A stretch of 64,000 nt of DNA from Magnetaquiglobus sp039908105. Its GTDB lineage: Bacteria > Pseudomonadota > Magnetococcia > Magnetococcales > Magnetaquicoccaceae. The position numbers and the translations under genes are program-made. The stretch spans positions 1-64,000 of the forward strand of contig JAMOBI010000003.1 in the NCBI GenBank assembly GCA_039908105.1, read 5' to 3'. The notes under the pieces were generated by a model. It ran no database searches, was not told where the DNA came from, and worked only from the letters and a program-made list of their open reading frames with translations. Positions 1 to 8,512 of this stretch are shown one piece after another; the stretch's first letter is position 1; each line of letters opens with the position of its first letter.

Positions 1-118
1 TGCGAAAAATGCGCCGCGCGCGGCCTTCGTGAGCGTCGTTTCCGCTTTTTGGAAACGACGCTCACATTTTGCACGCAGCCTTACAAAAAACTACGCATCC
101 CAAAGCAGGTGCGGTTTA
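1..118 (+). repeat. Intergenic hairpin element, copy E1 (left part cut by window edge)
   Basis: Right part of the element family. It starts inside the GCGAAAAATGC hairpin arm, then carries the variable stem: GTGAGCGTCGTTTCC at 29-43 pairs perfectly with 51-65. It ends in the right terminal repeat ACGCATCCCA...GGTGCGGTTTA at 93-118. Copy E2 follows directly. Confidence 0.85.
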
Positions 119-343
119 GTTAAAAAAAAGAGAGGGTCTGGGAGATTCCTCTCCCAGGGTTTTGACTTTAGATTTTGACTTTGACTTTAGCGCGCTTTTC
201 AAAAGAAGCATTTTTCGCGTTTTTTGCGAAAAATGCGCCGCGCGCCGCTTTCGTGAGCTTTGTTTCCGCCTTTTGGAAACGAAGCTCACATTTTGCACAA
301 CGATGGGCGGTAAATGACGCATCTTCAAGATGATCGCGGTTTG
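119..343 (+). repeat. Intergenic hairpin element, copy E2
   Basis: Left arm A1 without its terminal repeat (A-tract, GAGAGGGTCTGGGAG, hairpin CTGGGAG/CTCCCAG), then the GCATTTTTCGC/GCGAAAAATGC hairpin. The variable stem is 253-267 with 275-289 (one G-T pair). The divergent right end AAATGACGCATCTTCAAGAT ... GCGGTTTG also occurs in similar form near 20020 and 55690. This right end overlaps the start codon of the next ORF. Confidence 0.85.
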
Positions 344-748
344 ATTCTGGATGTATTGAACAGCGTGGGTGTTGGCGCTGCTGGCGTGGGTGCTGGCAAG
401 TGTGTTGATGCCGGTGAGGTGCACACCCGGATCGATCATCTCTATCAGCGTCAGGCCAGGCTGTTGCGTCGCATGGATGAGCTGGAGCGCGCCACCCGGG
501 AGCGGCTGGATCGTTTTGCCGCAGCCTGGCCGAGTCAACGGCTTGACGAGTTGAGCGCGCGGCAGGAGGAGATGCTGCGCCGGATCGAGGAGCAGGAAGA
601 GGAGAGCGCACACATCTACGCCAACCAGAACGATTTGTTGCACACCCTTGACGAGACCTTGAACGATATTCATCAACGCATACAGCAGCTTGCCGAGCAA
701 CAGGATCGCTCGATAACACCGGTTGCTGTTGTGAAAGGAACGGAGTAG
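314..748 (+). CDS. Hypothetical coiled-coil protein
   Basis: A 144-residue soluble protein, not recognised. From about residue 35 to 130 it is almost entirely charged, heptad-like helix rich in Glu, Arg, Gln and Leu (for example LLRRMDELERATRERLDR), so a long coiled coil is likely. There is no signal peptide or membrane segment. The annotated ATG and the first ten or so residues (MTHLQDDRGL) lie inside the right end of the upstream repeat element, so either the element donated the start or the true start is a later GTG/ATG. It is followed 70 bp later by glnS on the same strand. Function unknown. Confidence 0.55.
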   Translation: MTHLQDDRGLILDVLNSVGVGAAGVGAGKCVDAGEVHTRIDHLYQRQARLLRRMDELERATRERLDRFAAAWPSQRLDELSARQEEMLRRIEEQEEESAHIYANQNDLLHTLDETLNDIHQRIQQLAEQQDRSITPVAVVKGTE

Positions 749-818
749 GATTCATTAACGTTTGGCCTCAAGTCGTATCCCCTCTACCTCATATGGAAAT
801 GAACGAAATTAGCCGCTC

Positions 819-2498
819 ATGAACGACATCGCCCCCCCGGCGGATTTCATCCGCGACATCATCGCCCACGATCTGACTCACGGCATCAACGACGGTCGGT
901 TGCAGACCCGGTTTCCGCCCGAGCCGAACGGTTATCTGCACATCGGTCACGCCAAATCGATCTGTCTGAATTTTGGCGTGGCGCAGGAGAATCCGGGTGG
1001 CCAGTGCAATCTGCGTTTCGATGACACCAACCCGGCGAAAGAAGATGTCGAGTATGTTGATTCGATCCAGGAGGATGTGCGCTGGTTGGGGTTTGATTGG
1101 GAAGGGCGCAAGTATTTCGCCTCGGACTATTTCGGCCAGCTGTATCGTTTTGCCGAGGAGTTGATCGGAAAGGGGGTGGCGTATGTGTGCGATCTGACTG
1201 CCGAGGAGATGCGCGACTATCGCGGCACGTTGACCGAGCCGGGACGCAACAGCCCTTGTCGCGACCGGTCGGTGGCCGAGAATCTGGATCTGTTCCGTCG
1301 CATGCGGGCGGGTGAGTTCCCGGATGGGGCGCGGGTGTTGCGTGCCAAGATCGACATGGCCTCGCCGAACATCAACATGCGCGATCCGGCCCTCTATCGC
1401 ATCCGGCGCGTCGAGCATCACCGCACCGGCAACGATTGGTTGATCTATCCGACCTATGACTATGCCCACGGCATCTCCGATGCCTTGGAGTGCATCACCC
1501 ATTCGCTCTGCACTCTGGAGTTCGAGGATCACCGCCCGTTGTACGACTGGATTCTCGATCAGTTGGACATCCCGTGCCGTCCCCGGCAGATCGAGTTTTC
1601 GCGCTTGTCGCTGGAGTACACGGTGATGAGCAAGCGCAAGCTCAATGCCCTGGTGCAATCCAAGGTGGTCTCCGGGTGGGACGATCCGCGCATGCCGACC
1701 ATCTCCGGGCTGCGGCGGCGGGGGTATACGCCGGAATCGATCCGCGAGTTCTGCCGGTTGATCGGCATCTCCAAATCGCCCAACCGGGTGGAGCACAAGC
1801 TGTTGGAGAACTGCCTGCGCAGCGATCTGGAGGCGCGTGCGCCGCGCACCATGGCGGTGTTGCGTCCTTTGAAGGTGGTGATCGATTCGCTGCCCGAGGG
1901 GTTCGAAGAGGCGTTGAGTGCGCCGAACCATCCGCAGAACGAGGCGATGGGCAAGCGGACCCTCTATTTCACCCGCGAGATCTTTATCGAGGAGGAGGAT
2001 TTTCGTGAGGAGGCGCCCAAACAGTTCAAACGATTGGTGACCGGTGGGGAGGTGCGGTTGCGCAACGCTTATGTGATCCGTTGCCGTGAGGTGGTGAAGG
2101 ATCCGCAGAGCGGACGGATCATCGAGCTGCGCTGCGAGCACGACCCGGCGACCCTGAATGCCAATCCGGTGGGCCGCAAGGTGTCGGGGGTGATCCACTG
2201 GGTATCGGCCAGCCGTTCGGTGGCGGGCGAGGTGCGGTTGTACAATCCGCTCTTTTCGGTGCCCGAACCGGACGCTCTGAAGGGGGATATCGTCGAGCAT
2301 GTCAATCCCGACTCGATTGAGATTTTGACCGGTTGTCGCTTCGAGCCGGCTTTGAACGAGGTGACGCAGCCGTTGCCCTATCAGTTCGAGCGGTTGGGCT
2401 ATTTTTATCGCGATCTGGATTCCACTGCGGGTCATCCGGTGTTCAACCGGGCGGTGAGTCTGCGCGATGCCTGGGCCAAGATCGAACAGAAACTGTAG
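819..2498 (+). CDS. glnS: Glutaminyl-tRNA synthetase
   Basis: Charges tRNA-Gln with glutamine in the cytoplasm (class I synthetase). At 559 residues it matches the bacterial GlnRS length (about 550). Visible motifs are PEPNGYLHIGHAKS with the HIGH box at residues 41-44, and the KMSKS-equivalent VMSKR near 269-273, followed by the beta-barrel anticodon-binding region. It is GlnRS rather than GluRS by the CLNFG and DDTNPAKE signatures and the two-barrel C-terminus. A nine-codon minicistron (793-822) ends in a TGA overlapping the ATG, which may couple translation. Many alphaproteobacteria lack GlnRS and use GatCAB instead, so its presence is informative about lineage. Confidence 0.97.
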   Translation: MNDIAPPADFIRDIIAHDLTHGINDGRLQTRFPPEPNGYLHIGHAKSICLNFGVAQENPGGQCNLRFDDTNPAKEDVEYVDSIQEDVRWLGFDWEGRKYFASDYFGQLYRFAEELIGKGVAYVCDLTAEEMRDYRGTLTEPGRNSPCRDRSVAENLDLFRRMRAGEFPDGARVLRAKIDMASPNINMRDPALYRIRRVEHHRTGNDWLIYPTYDYAHGISDALECITHSLCTLEFEDHRPLYDWILDQLDIPCRPRQIEFSRLSLEYTVMSKRKLNALVQSKVVSGWDDPRMPTISGLRRRGYTPESIREFCRLIGISKSPNRVEHKLLENCLRSDLEARAPRTMAVLRPLKVVIDSLPEGFEEALSAPNHPQNEAMGKRTLYFTREIFIEEEDFREEAPKQFKRLVTGGEVRLRNAYVIRCREVVKDPQSGRIIELRCEHDPATLNANPVGRKVSGVIHWVSASRSVAGEVRLYNPLFSVPEPDALKGDIVEHVNPDSIEILTGCRFEPALNEVTQPLPYQFERLGYFYRDLDSTAGHPVFNRAVSLRDAWAKIEQKL

Positions 2499-2815
2499 CA
2501 GGTCAACAGAACTGATTTGAGAGCTTGGAAGTTTCGCCTTAGTAAACTTGCATGATGGGGAGAGAACCCCCTCACCCCCGACCGTGGAACGCAAAAAGCA
2601 CGAGTTCCACGGTAAAAAAAAGAGAGGGTCTGGGAGATTCATCTCCCAGGGTTTTGACTTTAGCGCGCTCTTCAAAAGAAGCATTTTTCTCGCCTTTTGC
2701 GAAAAATGCGCCGCGCGCCGCCAAGGCTTGCGGGATTGTTTTGCGTCTTTTGCAAAACAATCCCGCGAACATGGCCCAAGAACAAAGCTGCGTGACTAAA
2801 GGTTTCAAGGTTTGG
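2499..2815 (+). repeat. Intergenic hairpin element, copy E3 (left arm A2)
   Basis: Begins directly after the glnS stop with the alternative left arm GGTCAACAGAACTGATTTGA. It is interrupted by about 55 bp resembling a second degenerate end (2550-2610), then has the A-tract, the CTGGGAG/CTCCCAG hairpin, a degenerate middle hairpin and a perfect variable stem GCGGGATTGTTTTGC (2730-2744 with 2752-2766). That stem sequence differs from all other copies. The right end is diverged. Confidence 0.75.
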
Positions 2816-2989
2816 TGACCGGCGTGCCAGCCCGTTGCAATCAGTCAAATCAGCTTGGTTGATCCAGTAGCGGTGCCGTACCCATCCCATCCCTTGCCAA
2901 GCGATTGTCAATCCTGTAAACCGTTCTCCCACTGCCAAGTGGCAGCAGCAAGCCAAACAATCGGACGGTTGCGACTCAGGATTTCGGGC

Positions 2990-3613
2990 ATGGCCAAACA
3001 GAAGATTCTCATCTATCTCATCACCTGGTGGTCGGGCTATTTCGTCATGGCCATGGAACTGCTGGGCGGACGGACCCTGGCCCCCTTCTTTGGAACCGGA
3101 ATTTATGTCTGGGGGGCGATCATCACCCTCTTCATGCTTTCGTTGTCGATCGGCTATCTGCTCGGTGGCCAATTTTCGGCCCGCCAGCCCAGCCTGCGCA
3201 AGCTGGGCGCCATCCTCCTGCTGGCCACCGTGGCCGCCCTGCCATGCGCCGCCATTGCCAACCCGATCCTGGAGCGGGTCTTCGAGGCCACATCCGATCC
3301 CCGTTACGGGGCGCTGGCCGCCTCTATCGCTTTGTATTTCCTGCCGATTACCATTTCTGGGGCCATCTCCCCGTATGCCATTCGTCTGCTGGTGGAAGGT
3401 CTGGGTACGTCGGGCAAGGTGGCGGGGATGGTTTTTTTCGTCTCCACTTTCGGCAGCACCGCCGGCACCCTGCTCACATCCTTTTATCTGGTGCTGATTT
3501 TTGAAGTGGATCAGCTCTTTTTTGGCATGATGGCCATCTCCGCCCTGATCGGAACTGCAGCCATGCTGCTGGGCGGAAGCGGCCAGGACGAGGGATTCCG
3601 CCATGGTCGTTAA
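2990..3613 (+). CDS. Multi-pass membrane protein, N-terminal half of a spermidine-synthase-like system
   Basis: About 207 residues with roughly five or six hydrophobic segments, for example YLITWWSGYFVMAMELLGGR near the N-terminus. The motif MELLGGRTLAPFFG and the pattern of Gly-rich helices match the membrane half of bacterial membrane-bound spermidine-synthase-like (fused MFS/SpeE) proteins. Here the membrane half and the enzyme half are separate genes overlapping by 11 bp. I start it at the ATG at 2990; the open frame extends 45 codons further upstream into sequence that does not look coding. Substrate unknown; polyamine export or synthesis at the membrane is an inference from the family. 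Confidence 0.75.
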   Translation: MAKQKILIYLITWWSGYFVMAMELLGGRTLAPFFGTGIYVWGAIITLFMLSLSIGYLLGGQFSARQPSLRKLGAILLLATVAALPCAAIANPILERVFEATSDPRYGALAASIALYFLPITISGAISPYAIRLLVEGLGTSGKVAGMVFFVSTFGSTAGTLLTSFYLVLIFEVDQLFFGMMAISALIGTAAMLLGGSGQDEGFRHGR

Positions 3614-4490
3614 CCGGTTGTCGGCCCTGCTGCCGCTCCTGGTCATCGTCGGGCTTGCCACGTCGCTCCAGGCTGGGGTGGTGGCCGAGGAGAAATCCCT
3701 CTACCGCAATGTGCTGGTCTTCGAGGAGAAAGGCCTGCGCTGCATGAAATTCGGCACCCACGACAATGCCCGACAGAGCTGCATGGAGATCGCCGATCCC
3801 GTCGCCATGGTGTTCAATCCGCCCAGGATGCTGATGGCAGGGCTCTATCTGCTGCCGGATCCCCAGCGGATTCTGGTGATGGGGCTGGGTGGCGGCGCCC
3901 TGGTCGCCACCTTGCAAACGCTCCTGCCCGACAGTGAGATCGATGCGGTGGAGATCGATCCAGCCGTCATCCGGGTAGCCAAAAAATACTTCGCCTTCAC
4001 GCCGGGCAAGAACACCCGGGTCCATGCGGAGGATGGCCGCGTCTTCGTCAAGCATCAGTTGCGGCAGAAGAAAAAATACGATTTCATCGCCCTGGACGCC
4101 TTTGATCACATCTCGGTGCCAGAACACATGACCACCCGGGAGTATCTCCAGGAGCTCAAAACCCTGCTCACCGACCACGGTGTGCTGGCGGCCAACACCT
4201 TCTCCTCCGGACGGCTTTATGATGCTGAATCCGCCACCTATGCGGCGGTGTTTGGTCCCTTTTACAACATGCAGATCCGCAACCGGGTGATTCTGGCCAT
4301 GAAGAGTGGTCAACTGCCGGAGATGGAGACCGTCCGCCGCAACGCCGCCCGATTGGAGGACGGATTCCGCCCCTTCCGCATCGGCCAGGATTGGCTGCTG
4401 CCCCTTTTTGCCACCGGCAACCGCTGGCCCGAGGAGACCCGACTCCTCACGGATCAATACTCCCCCGCCAACCTGCTGATGGGCCGCTGA
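3603..4490 (+). CDS. Spermidine synthase-like aminopropyltransferase/methyltransferase
   Basis: A 295-residue protein with an N-terminal hydrophobic segment (about residues 5-22, LSALLPLLVIVGLATSLQAG) that could be a signal anchor. It then has a Rossmann SpeE-like fold with the nucleotide-binding motif MGLGGGALVATL, the acidic EIDAVEIDPAVI strand and the gate/catalytic region FIALDAFDH. It overlaps the preceding membrane gene by 11 bp, so the two are translationally coupled. Family members use decarboxylated SAM, but divergent SpeE-like domains of this class are often of unknown substrate, so the gene symbol is left open. Confidence 0.8.
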   Translation: MVVNRLSALLPLLVIVGLATSLQAGVVAEEKSLYRNVLVFEEKGLRCMKFGTHDNARQSCMEIADPVAMVFNPPRMLMAGLYLLPDPQRILVMGLGGGALVATLQTLLPDSEIDAVEIDPAVIRVAKKYFAFTPGKNTRVHAEDGRVFVKHQLRQKKKYDFIALDAFDHISVPEHMTTREYLQELKTLLTDHGVLAANTFSSGRLYDAESATYAAVFGPFYNMQIRNRVILAMKSGQLPEMETVRRNAARLEDGFRPFRIGQDWLLPLFATGNRWPEETRLLTDQYSPANLLMGR

Positions 4491-4676
4491 TCGGATCGGC
4501 CCTCGTCCGTACATCAATTGCCAGCATCGGGTTGAGCACCGGGCTTTTCGGCCCTGCGTGAACCTTATGGAGGCGCGGGTTGGTATGGACTCCCCTCAGT
4601 GGCACTCTCGCATAATCAAGTGACTTTCCTCATTCCTGACTCGCTGCCTTGACTTCGTTGATCTGAACCGCTCCTG

Positions 4677-4693
4677 TTGGTCTGTTTGTTGCA
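4677..4693 (+). promoter_or_regulatory. Candidate sigma-54 promoter upstream of motA
   Basis: TTGG at 4677-4680 and TTGCA at 4689-4693 give the GG-N10-GC spacing of a -24/-12 promoter (consensus TGGCAC-N5-TTGCA), about 145 bp before the motA ATG. The rest of the 4491-4836 intergenic stretch shows no ORF, no repeat element and no clear sigma-70 or sigma-28 site. Matches outside the two core blocks are poor, so this is tentative. Confidence 0.3.
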
Positions 4694-4836
4694 ATATTGC
4701 TACTGCTTGGTGATCGATCGTGTGTTGATGTGGGTGACATGCGCCGATTTTCCGGGTGGCTGGATCCGTTTTGCGACGGGACCGGTTCGGGTTCGTCATG
4801 ATTTTGGCATTTTGACCAGCTCTGGGGTGCACACTA

Positions 4837-5592
4837 ATGAAACTGGATATCTCTACCGTCATCGGCCTGGTTCTGGCCATCCTGATCGTCTTCGGTCTGA
4901 TGGGACACAACCTCGGCCTGTTCTGGAGCATGCACGCGTTTATCGTCGTGGTCGGTGGTCTGATCGCCAGCACCTTCGTGAAGTTTAACATCGAGGATAT
5001 CATGAACACCATGGGGATTCTCTCCAAGCTGTTCAAGATTCCCAAGGAGCATCCGAAGGAGATCATCGAGCAGATCATCAACTGCTCCAACATCGCCCGC
5101 AAGGAGGGGATTTTGGCGCTGGAGAAGGTGCAGATCCACCATCCGGTGCTAAAGACCGCGATCACCTTCTGCGTGGACGGTGTGGATCCGGCCTATCTCC
5201 GCGAGATCCTCACCAAGGAGATGGAGTACATGCAGATCCGTCACCATGTGGGTGTGGTGATGTTTGAAAGTATGGGTGAGGCCGGTCCGGCCATGGGTAT
5301 GGTGGGTACGCTGATCGGTATGGTGGAGCTGCTCTCCAATCTCTCCAACCCGGACGCGATCGGACCCTCGATGGCCACAGCACTTCTGGCCACCATGTAT
5401 GGCGCTATCGTCGCCAACATTGTCGTGATTCCGTTCGGCATCAAGCTGCATCACTACAGCACCCACGAATCGATGATTTACGAGTTGGTCATGGATGGTG
5501 TGCAGGGGATTCAACGCGGCGTCAATCCGCGCATCCTGGAGAAGTCTCTGATCTCGGCTTTGTCGCGCAAACATCGCGAACTGGCGGGCTGA
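4837..5592 (+). CDS. motA: Flagellar motor stator protein MotA/PomA
   Basis: Stator subunit that with MotB conducts ions and drives the flagellar rotor. At 251 residues it is the usual length. It has the family layout: two N-terminal helices (IGLVLAILIVFGLMG, FIVVVGGLIASTFVKF), a long cytoplasmic loop with charged residues that contact FliG, then helices three and four (GPAMGMVGTLIGMVELLSNL, MATALLATMYGAIVANIVVI). It is followed 41 bp later by motB, the standard pair. Its closest relatives by motif look like the PomA/sodium type, but the coupling ion cannot be settled from this sequence alone. Confidence 0.95.
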   Translation: MKLDISTVIGLVLAILIVFGLMGHNLGLFWSMHAFIVVVGGLIASTFVKFNIEDIMNTMGILSKLFKIPKEHPKEIIEQIINCSNIARKEGILALEKVQIHHPVLKTAITFCVDGVDPAYLREILTKEMEYMQIRHHVGVVMFESMGEAGPAMGMVGTLIGMVELLSNLSNPDAIGPSMATALLATMYGAIVANIVVIPFGIKLHHYSTHESMIYELVMDGVQGIQRGVNPRILEKSLISALSRKHRELAG

Positions 5593-5633
5593 CGGAATGG
5601 CGGTTGATCAATCCAGCATGAGGATGCTCGAGA

Positions 5634-6356
5634 ATGGCAAAGAAATGTCCAACCTGTAAAAAGGGAACCCCGCTTTGGTTCATCTCCTGGGCGGACATGG
5701 CCACGCTGCTGCTCTGTCTTTTCGTGATTCTGTTCTCGATGTCCACGGTGAACGCCACGAAGTTCAAGAAGTTGCAGGGAACCATGAAAAACGCCTTCGG
5801 CCTGAACAGTTCCGAGCAGGTCAATCCGGTGGGCGGGGATTCGATCGTGAGCGTCGATTTTCAGCAGGAGATCAAGTTGGTTCAATTGGTCGAGAAGCTG
5901 GATCTGATGGTGCACAATCTGGTGGACAACGGCGAGGCCGAGTTGAAGGAGACTGAATCGGGTATTTTCCTTAAATTCTCCAAAAAGACGCTGTTCAAGC
6001 CCAAAACGCTGGAGATTCATCCGGAAAGTAAGCTAAAATTGAGTCAGATCGCCACCATGTTGCAGAGCTTGCGCAACGAGATCCAGGTGATTGGCCTGCC
6101 GGATCCGTCGCCGCCGGCGCATCTGGCTGGATTGATGCTCAATCCTTGGGCCACGGGTGTGCTCGAAGCCCAGGCGATCGCCGAGTTTCTGATTGGAGAG
6201 GGTGGCATCGATCCGCGTCGTGTGCGGGTGGTTTCGCCAGCCCGCAAGGTGGGGGAGGTTCCAGGACGTGATCCGCACGAGTTCGTTGTCGAGATCGGCG
6301 TGATGCGGACCACCGAATCCCGGGGTGAGGGCGACTCCACCGCCCCCAATGATTGA
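5634..6356 (+). CDS. motB: Flagellar motor stator protein MotB/PomB with degenerate peptidoglycan-binding domain
   Basis: A 240-residue stator partner of MotA. The single N-terminal helix carries the ion-binding aspartate (FISWADMATLLLCLFVILFS, Asp21), followed by a plug-like stretch. The C-terminal OmpA-like domain is recognisable (around residues 110-215), but its usual GHTD motif reads GLPD and the NxxLSxxRA motif is also lost. This may mean altered peptidoglycan binding. It lies 41 bp after motA and 32 bp before a three-helix membrane protein, probably in one operon. Confidence 0.92.
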   Translation: MAKKCPTCKKGTPLWFISWADMATLLLCLFVILFSMSTVNATKFKKLQGTMKNAFGLNSSEQVNPVGGDSIVSVDFQQEIKLVQLVEKLDLMVHNLVDNGEAELKETESGIFLKFSKKTLFKPKTLEIHPESKLKLSQIATMLQSLRNEIQVIGLPDPSPPAHLAGLMLNPWATGVLEAQAIAEFLIGEGGIDPRRVRVVSPARKVGEVPGRDPHEFVVEIGVMRTTESRGEGDSTAPND

Positions 6357-6388
6357 GAAATACCATTCTTGAACAAGGGGCACTGATC

Positions 6389-6802
6389 ATGGCTGCGCAG
6401 GAAGAGGTGGTGGTCCGCCGCAAGGAGCGGCGCAAGATGGCATTGAATCCGGCAGGCAATCCCCTGCTCTGGTGTAAGTGGGTGAGTTTCCTGTTCTGGT
6501 CCATGGGGATGTATTTCGCCCAGAATGCCAAGCCGGCGGATGAGTCTTTCTTTCATCGGATCATGAATATGGGGGTCGCCAAATACTGGAACCGTGACCT
6601 GTTGACCTTGAGCTGGATTTTCTTGTGGTTGACAGCACTGGTGGGGATTGGTGGCTTGATTCTCAACGGCATGCGGTTGCGGCGCAAGAACGATCATTTG
6701 AGTGCGGCCCTGCTGTTGATCGTGGTGGTGACGCTCTTCTCCATGGCGGTGCTGCCGGCTGGCAACTCGATCGCCACCTTTATCATGCATCTGAGGAATT
6801 AA
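6389..6802 (+). CDS. Three-helix membrane protein downstream of motAB
   Basis: A 137-residue protein, not recognised. After a basic N-terminus it has three hydrophobic segments (about 28-45, 70-92 and 102-122). I chose the ATG at 6389 because AAGGGG lies 7 bp upstream; a TTG at 6353 would overlap motB. Its position directly after motB suggests a motor-associated or envelope role, which is inference only. Its TAA stop (6800-6802) is formed by the first bases of repeat element E4, so the C-terminus may have been trimmed or preserved by that insertion. Confidence 0.7.
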   Translation: MAAQEEVVVRRKERRKMALNPAGNPLLWCKWVSFLFWSMGMYFAQNAKPADESFFHRIMNMGVAKYWNRDLLTLSWIFLWLTALVGIGGLILNGMRLRRKNDHLSAALLLIVVVTLFSMAVLPAGNSIATFIMHLRN

Positions 6803-6994
6803 ATCGCAACCATCACGGGATGCGTAGTTCCATTAATAGGGGTCCAGGGGGATTATCCCCCTGGTGGGATCCAAGGGCGAAGCCCTTGGGACTTTGTTTT
6901 TGACTTTAGCGCGCTCTTCAAAATGGGAGATGAATCTCCCAGACCCTCTCTTTTTTTTACCAATAAACGACACATTCCAAGCTGGTTGCGGTTT
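6800..6994. repeat. Intergenic hairpin element, copy E4 (left arm B joined to arm A1)
   Basis: Starts TAAATCGCAACCATCACGGG inside the stop codon of the preceding gene. It carries left arm B with two perfect hairpins, CCAGGGGGAT/ATCCCCCTGG and CCAAGGGC/GCCCTTGG, then the GACTTTAGCGCGCTC core and an inverted A1 arm. It ends ACACATTCCAAGCTGG ... GCGGTTT. It lacks the middle and variable hairpins, so it is a recombinant of two left ends. Confidence 0.8.
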
Positions 6995-7137
6995 GGAAAA
7001 TCTGGTTTGCTTCTTGCTTGACCTGAGCATGCGTCAAGCAGGCAATGGTTCGCGATCCGGGGTTTGGGGTGGCCTCGGTTCGCGAACCTTGTGACGCTTC
7101 CCACCTTTGTCGCCCCCATGTTCTGAATCAAGGAGTC

Positions 7138-7287
7138 ATGCAGGAGATGAGCAGCGAGCAGAAAGTCGTCGAAGGCTCCAGTGTCACCGTCAAAATTCTG
7201 AATGCCCTGTACGTGGGAGGGGCGTATGGATTGATTTTGATGGCTGTGGTACAAGTGATGATTCTGGTCTCCTGGATCCGTCACTGA
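7138..7287 (+). CDS. Small single-helix membrane protein
   Basis: A 49-residue ORF with AGGAG 2 bp before the ATG. It has a polar N-terminus followed by one hydrophobic segment (GGAYGLILMAVVQVMILVSW) and a short basic tail, so a type II or small inner-membrane protein is plausible. No family recognised. It stands alone between element E4 and the convergent panE-like gene. The good ribosome site and clean helix are the only support. Confidence 0.45.
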   Translation: MQEMSSEQKVVEGSSVTVKILNALYVGGAYGLILMAVVQVMILVSWIRH

Positions 7288-7357
7288 TTCAAAAATGGTC
7301 TTTATCGTATCCGATTCCAGCTCATCGAGTACTTGATCTGGAATCGGCTTCCATCGT

Positions 7358-8344
7358 TCATCCGCCTTTCCTCTCTTCCAGAAGTTTCATCAGAGCGTAG
7401 AGCCCCTCCAAGAGAGGTGCATGCCGATCCACCCGGCGTGCGGCACGTACCGCCGCGCCTAGAATGGCATCGACCTCCATCGGACGCCCGGCCATGTGGT
7501 CGAGCGCCATGCTGGTGTGATAGGGCGGAATCGAACGTGTGGCTGCCAGATGGTCCTCGATCAACGTGTCCGGCAGGCTGTGACCGTTGGCTGCAGCGAT
7601 TCCGATTACCTCTTGCATGATCGCCCGCACCAGCGCCTCTCCCTCTGGTCGATTCAGAATCTCTTCGGTGGTCAGATTCCCTGCCAATACGGAAGTCGGA
7701 TTGAAGGCCGCGTTCCAGACCAGTTTGGTCCAGCGGGCGCGTGCCGGGGTGTCGGTGATTTGACAGGGAATGCCGGCGGTGGTAAAAAGTCCCTCCAAAC
7801 GGTGCAGCATCTGGGAGTCCCCCCCAGGATGGCGGCCCAGGGTGATCTTGCCGTGACAGAGGTGACGGATCAGGCCGGGCGCGATTTTTTGCAGACAGAC
7901 GAACGCCAGTCCGGCGATGATCTCGTTGTCCGGAAAGGCCTGTTGAACCGGTTCTTCGATCTCCAGACCGTTTTGCAACAGGATGATCACCGTGCGGGGT
8001 CCGACTGCCGGACGGATGATCTCGGCCACCGGTGGCTCGGGCAGGGCCTTGAGGGCGACCAGCAGAAAATCGGGTGGTGTGGTCAGTTGGTCGAGATGGT
8101 CGATGACGCGCCGCGGACGAAAGATTTCGCAGCGATCCTGGCCGTCGATACGGATGCCGTGCTGTCGGACCACCTCGAAATCGGAGCGGTTGAGTGTGGT
8201 GACCACCGCGCCGGCACGGGCGAGCGCTGCCCCGTAAAAGCCGCCGACCGCACCGGTGCCGACGATGAGCACGTTCGGTGGATGGTCTCCGACCGGGATG
8301 GGGGTCGAAGTTGAAGCGGTTGCGAATGGTACGGTCGCATTCAT
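7358..8344 (-). CDS. panE: 2-dehydropantoate 2-reductase (ketopantoate reductase family)
   Basis: NADPH-dependent reduction of ketopantoate to pantoate in pantothenate/CoA synthesis, cytoplasmic. The N-terminal Rossmann motif VLIVGTGAVGGFYGAALARAG is clear, and the C-terminal ApbA domain contains the catalytic-lysine region RARWTKLVWNAAFNPTSVL followed by the conserved acidic HTSMALD segment. I start at 8344 (328 residues) where AAGGGA precedes the ATG; the longer frame to 8491 runs into AT-rich promoter DNA. The PanE/ApbA family includes paralogues with other 2-oxo-acid substrates, so the exact substrate is probable rather than certain. Confidence 0.85.
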   Translation of the reverse strand: MNATVPFATASTSTPIPVGDHPPNVLIVGTGAVGGFYGAALARAGAVVTTLNRSDFEVVRQHGIRIDGQDRCEIFRPRRVIDHLDQLTTPPDFLLVALKALPEPPVAEIIRPAVGPRTVIILLQNGLEIEEPVQQAFPDNEIIAGLAFVCLQKIAPGLIRHLCHGKITLGRHPGGDSQMLHRLEGLFTTAGIPCQITDTPARARWTKLVWNAAFNPTSVLAGNLTTEEILNRPEGEALVRAIMQEVIGIAAANGHSLPDTLIEDHLAATRSIPPYHTSMALDHMAGRPMEVDAILGAAVRAARRVDRHAPLLEGLYALMKLLEERKGG

Positions 8345-8484
8345 GACGGATCCCTTGAGAAGGATGGATGTGGAGGTGAAGGCACTAAGTTCTTCCTGAA
8401 TTATTATAGGGTGCTTGTTGCGATCTTGGAATGCGTTGTGAATCATTTCAAGGTCAAAAAGTGTTGCGGGATGTCGCGTTTGTA

Positions 8485-8512
8485 TTGACAATTATTACAT
8501 AAATAATATAAT
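8485..8512 (+). promoter_or_regulatory. Strong sigma-70-type promoter upstream of the Crp/Fnr gene
   Basis: TTGACA at 8485-8490 and TATAAT at 8507-8512, both exact consensus, separated by 16 bp. They sit in a markedly AT-rich block (8480-8640) between divergent genes. The direction fits the regulator starting at 8813, with a leader of about 290 nt that shows no further ORF with a good ribosome site. Confidence 0.6.

Noticed and set aside
789..2684. Long minus-strand ORF of 631 codons opposite glnS
   Set aside because: It is the shadow of glnS in another frame; its first part (MLLLKSALKSKPW) is simply the repeat element read in reverse.
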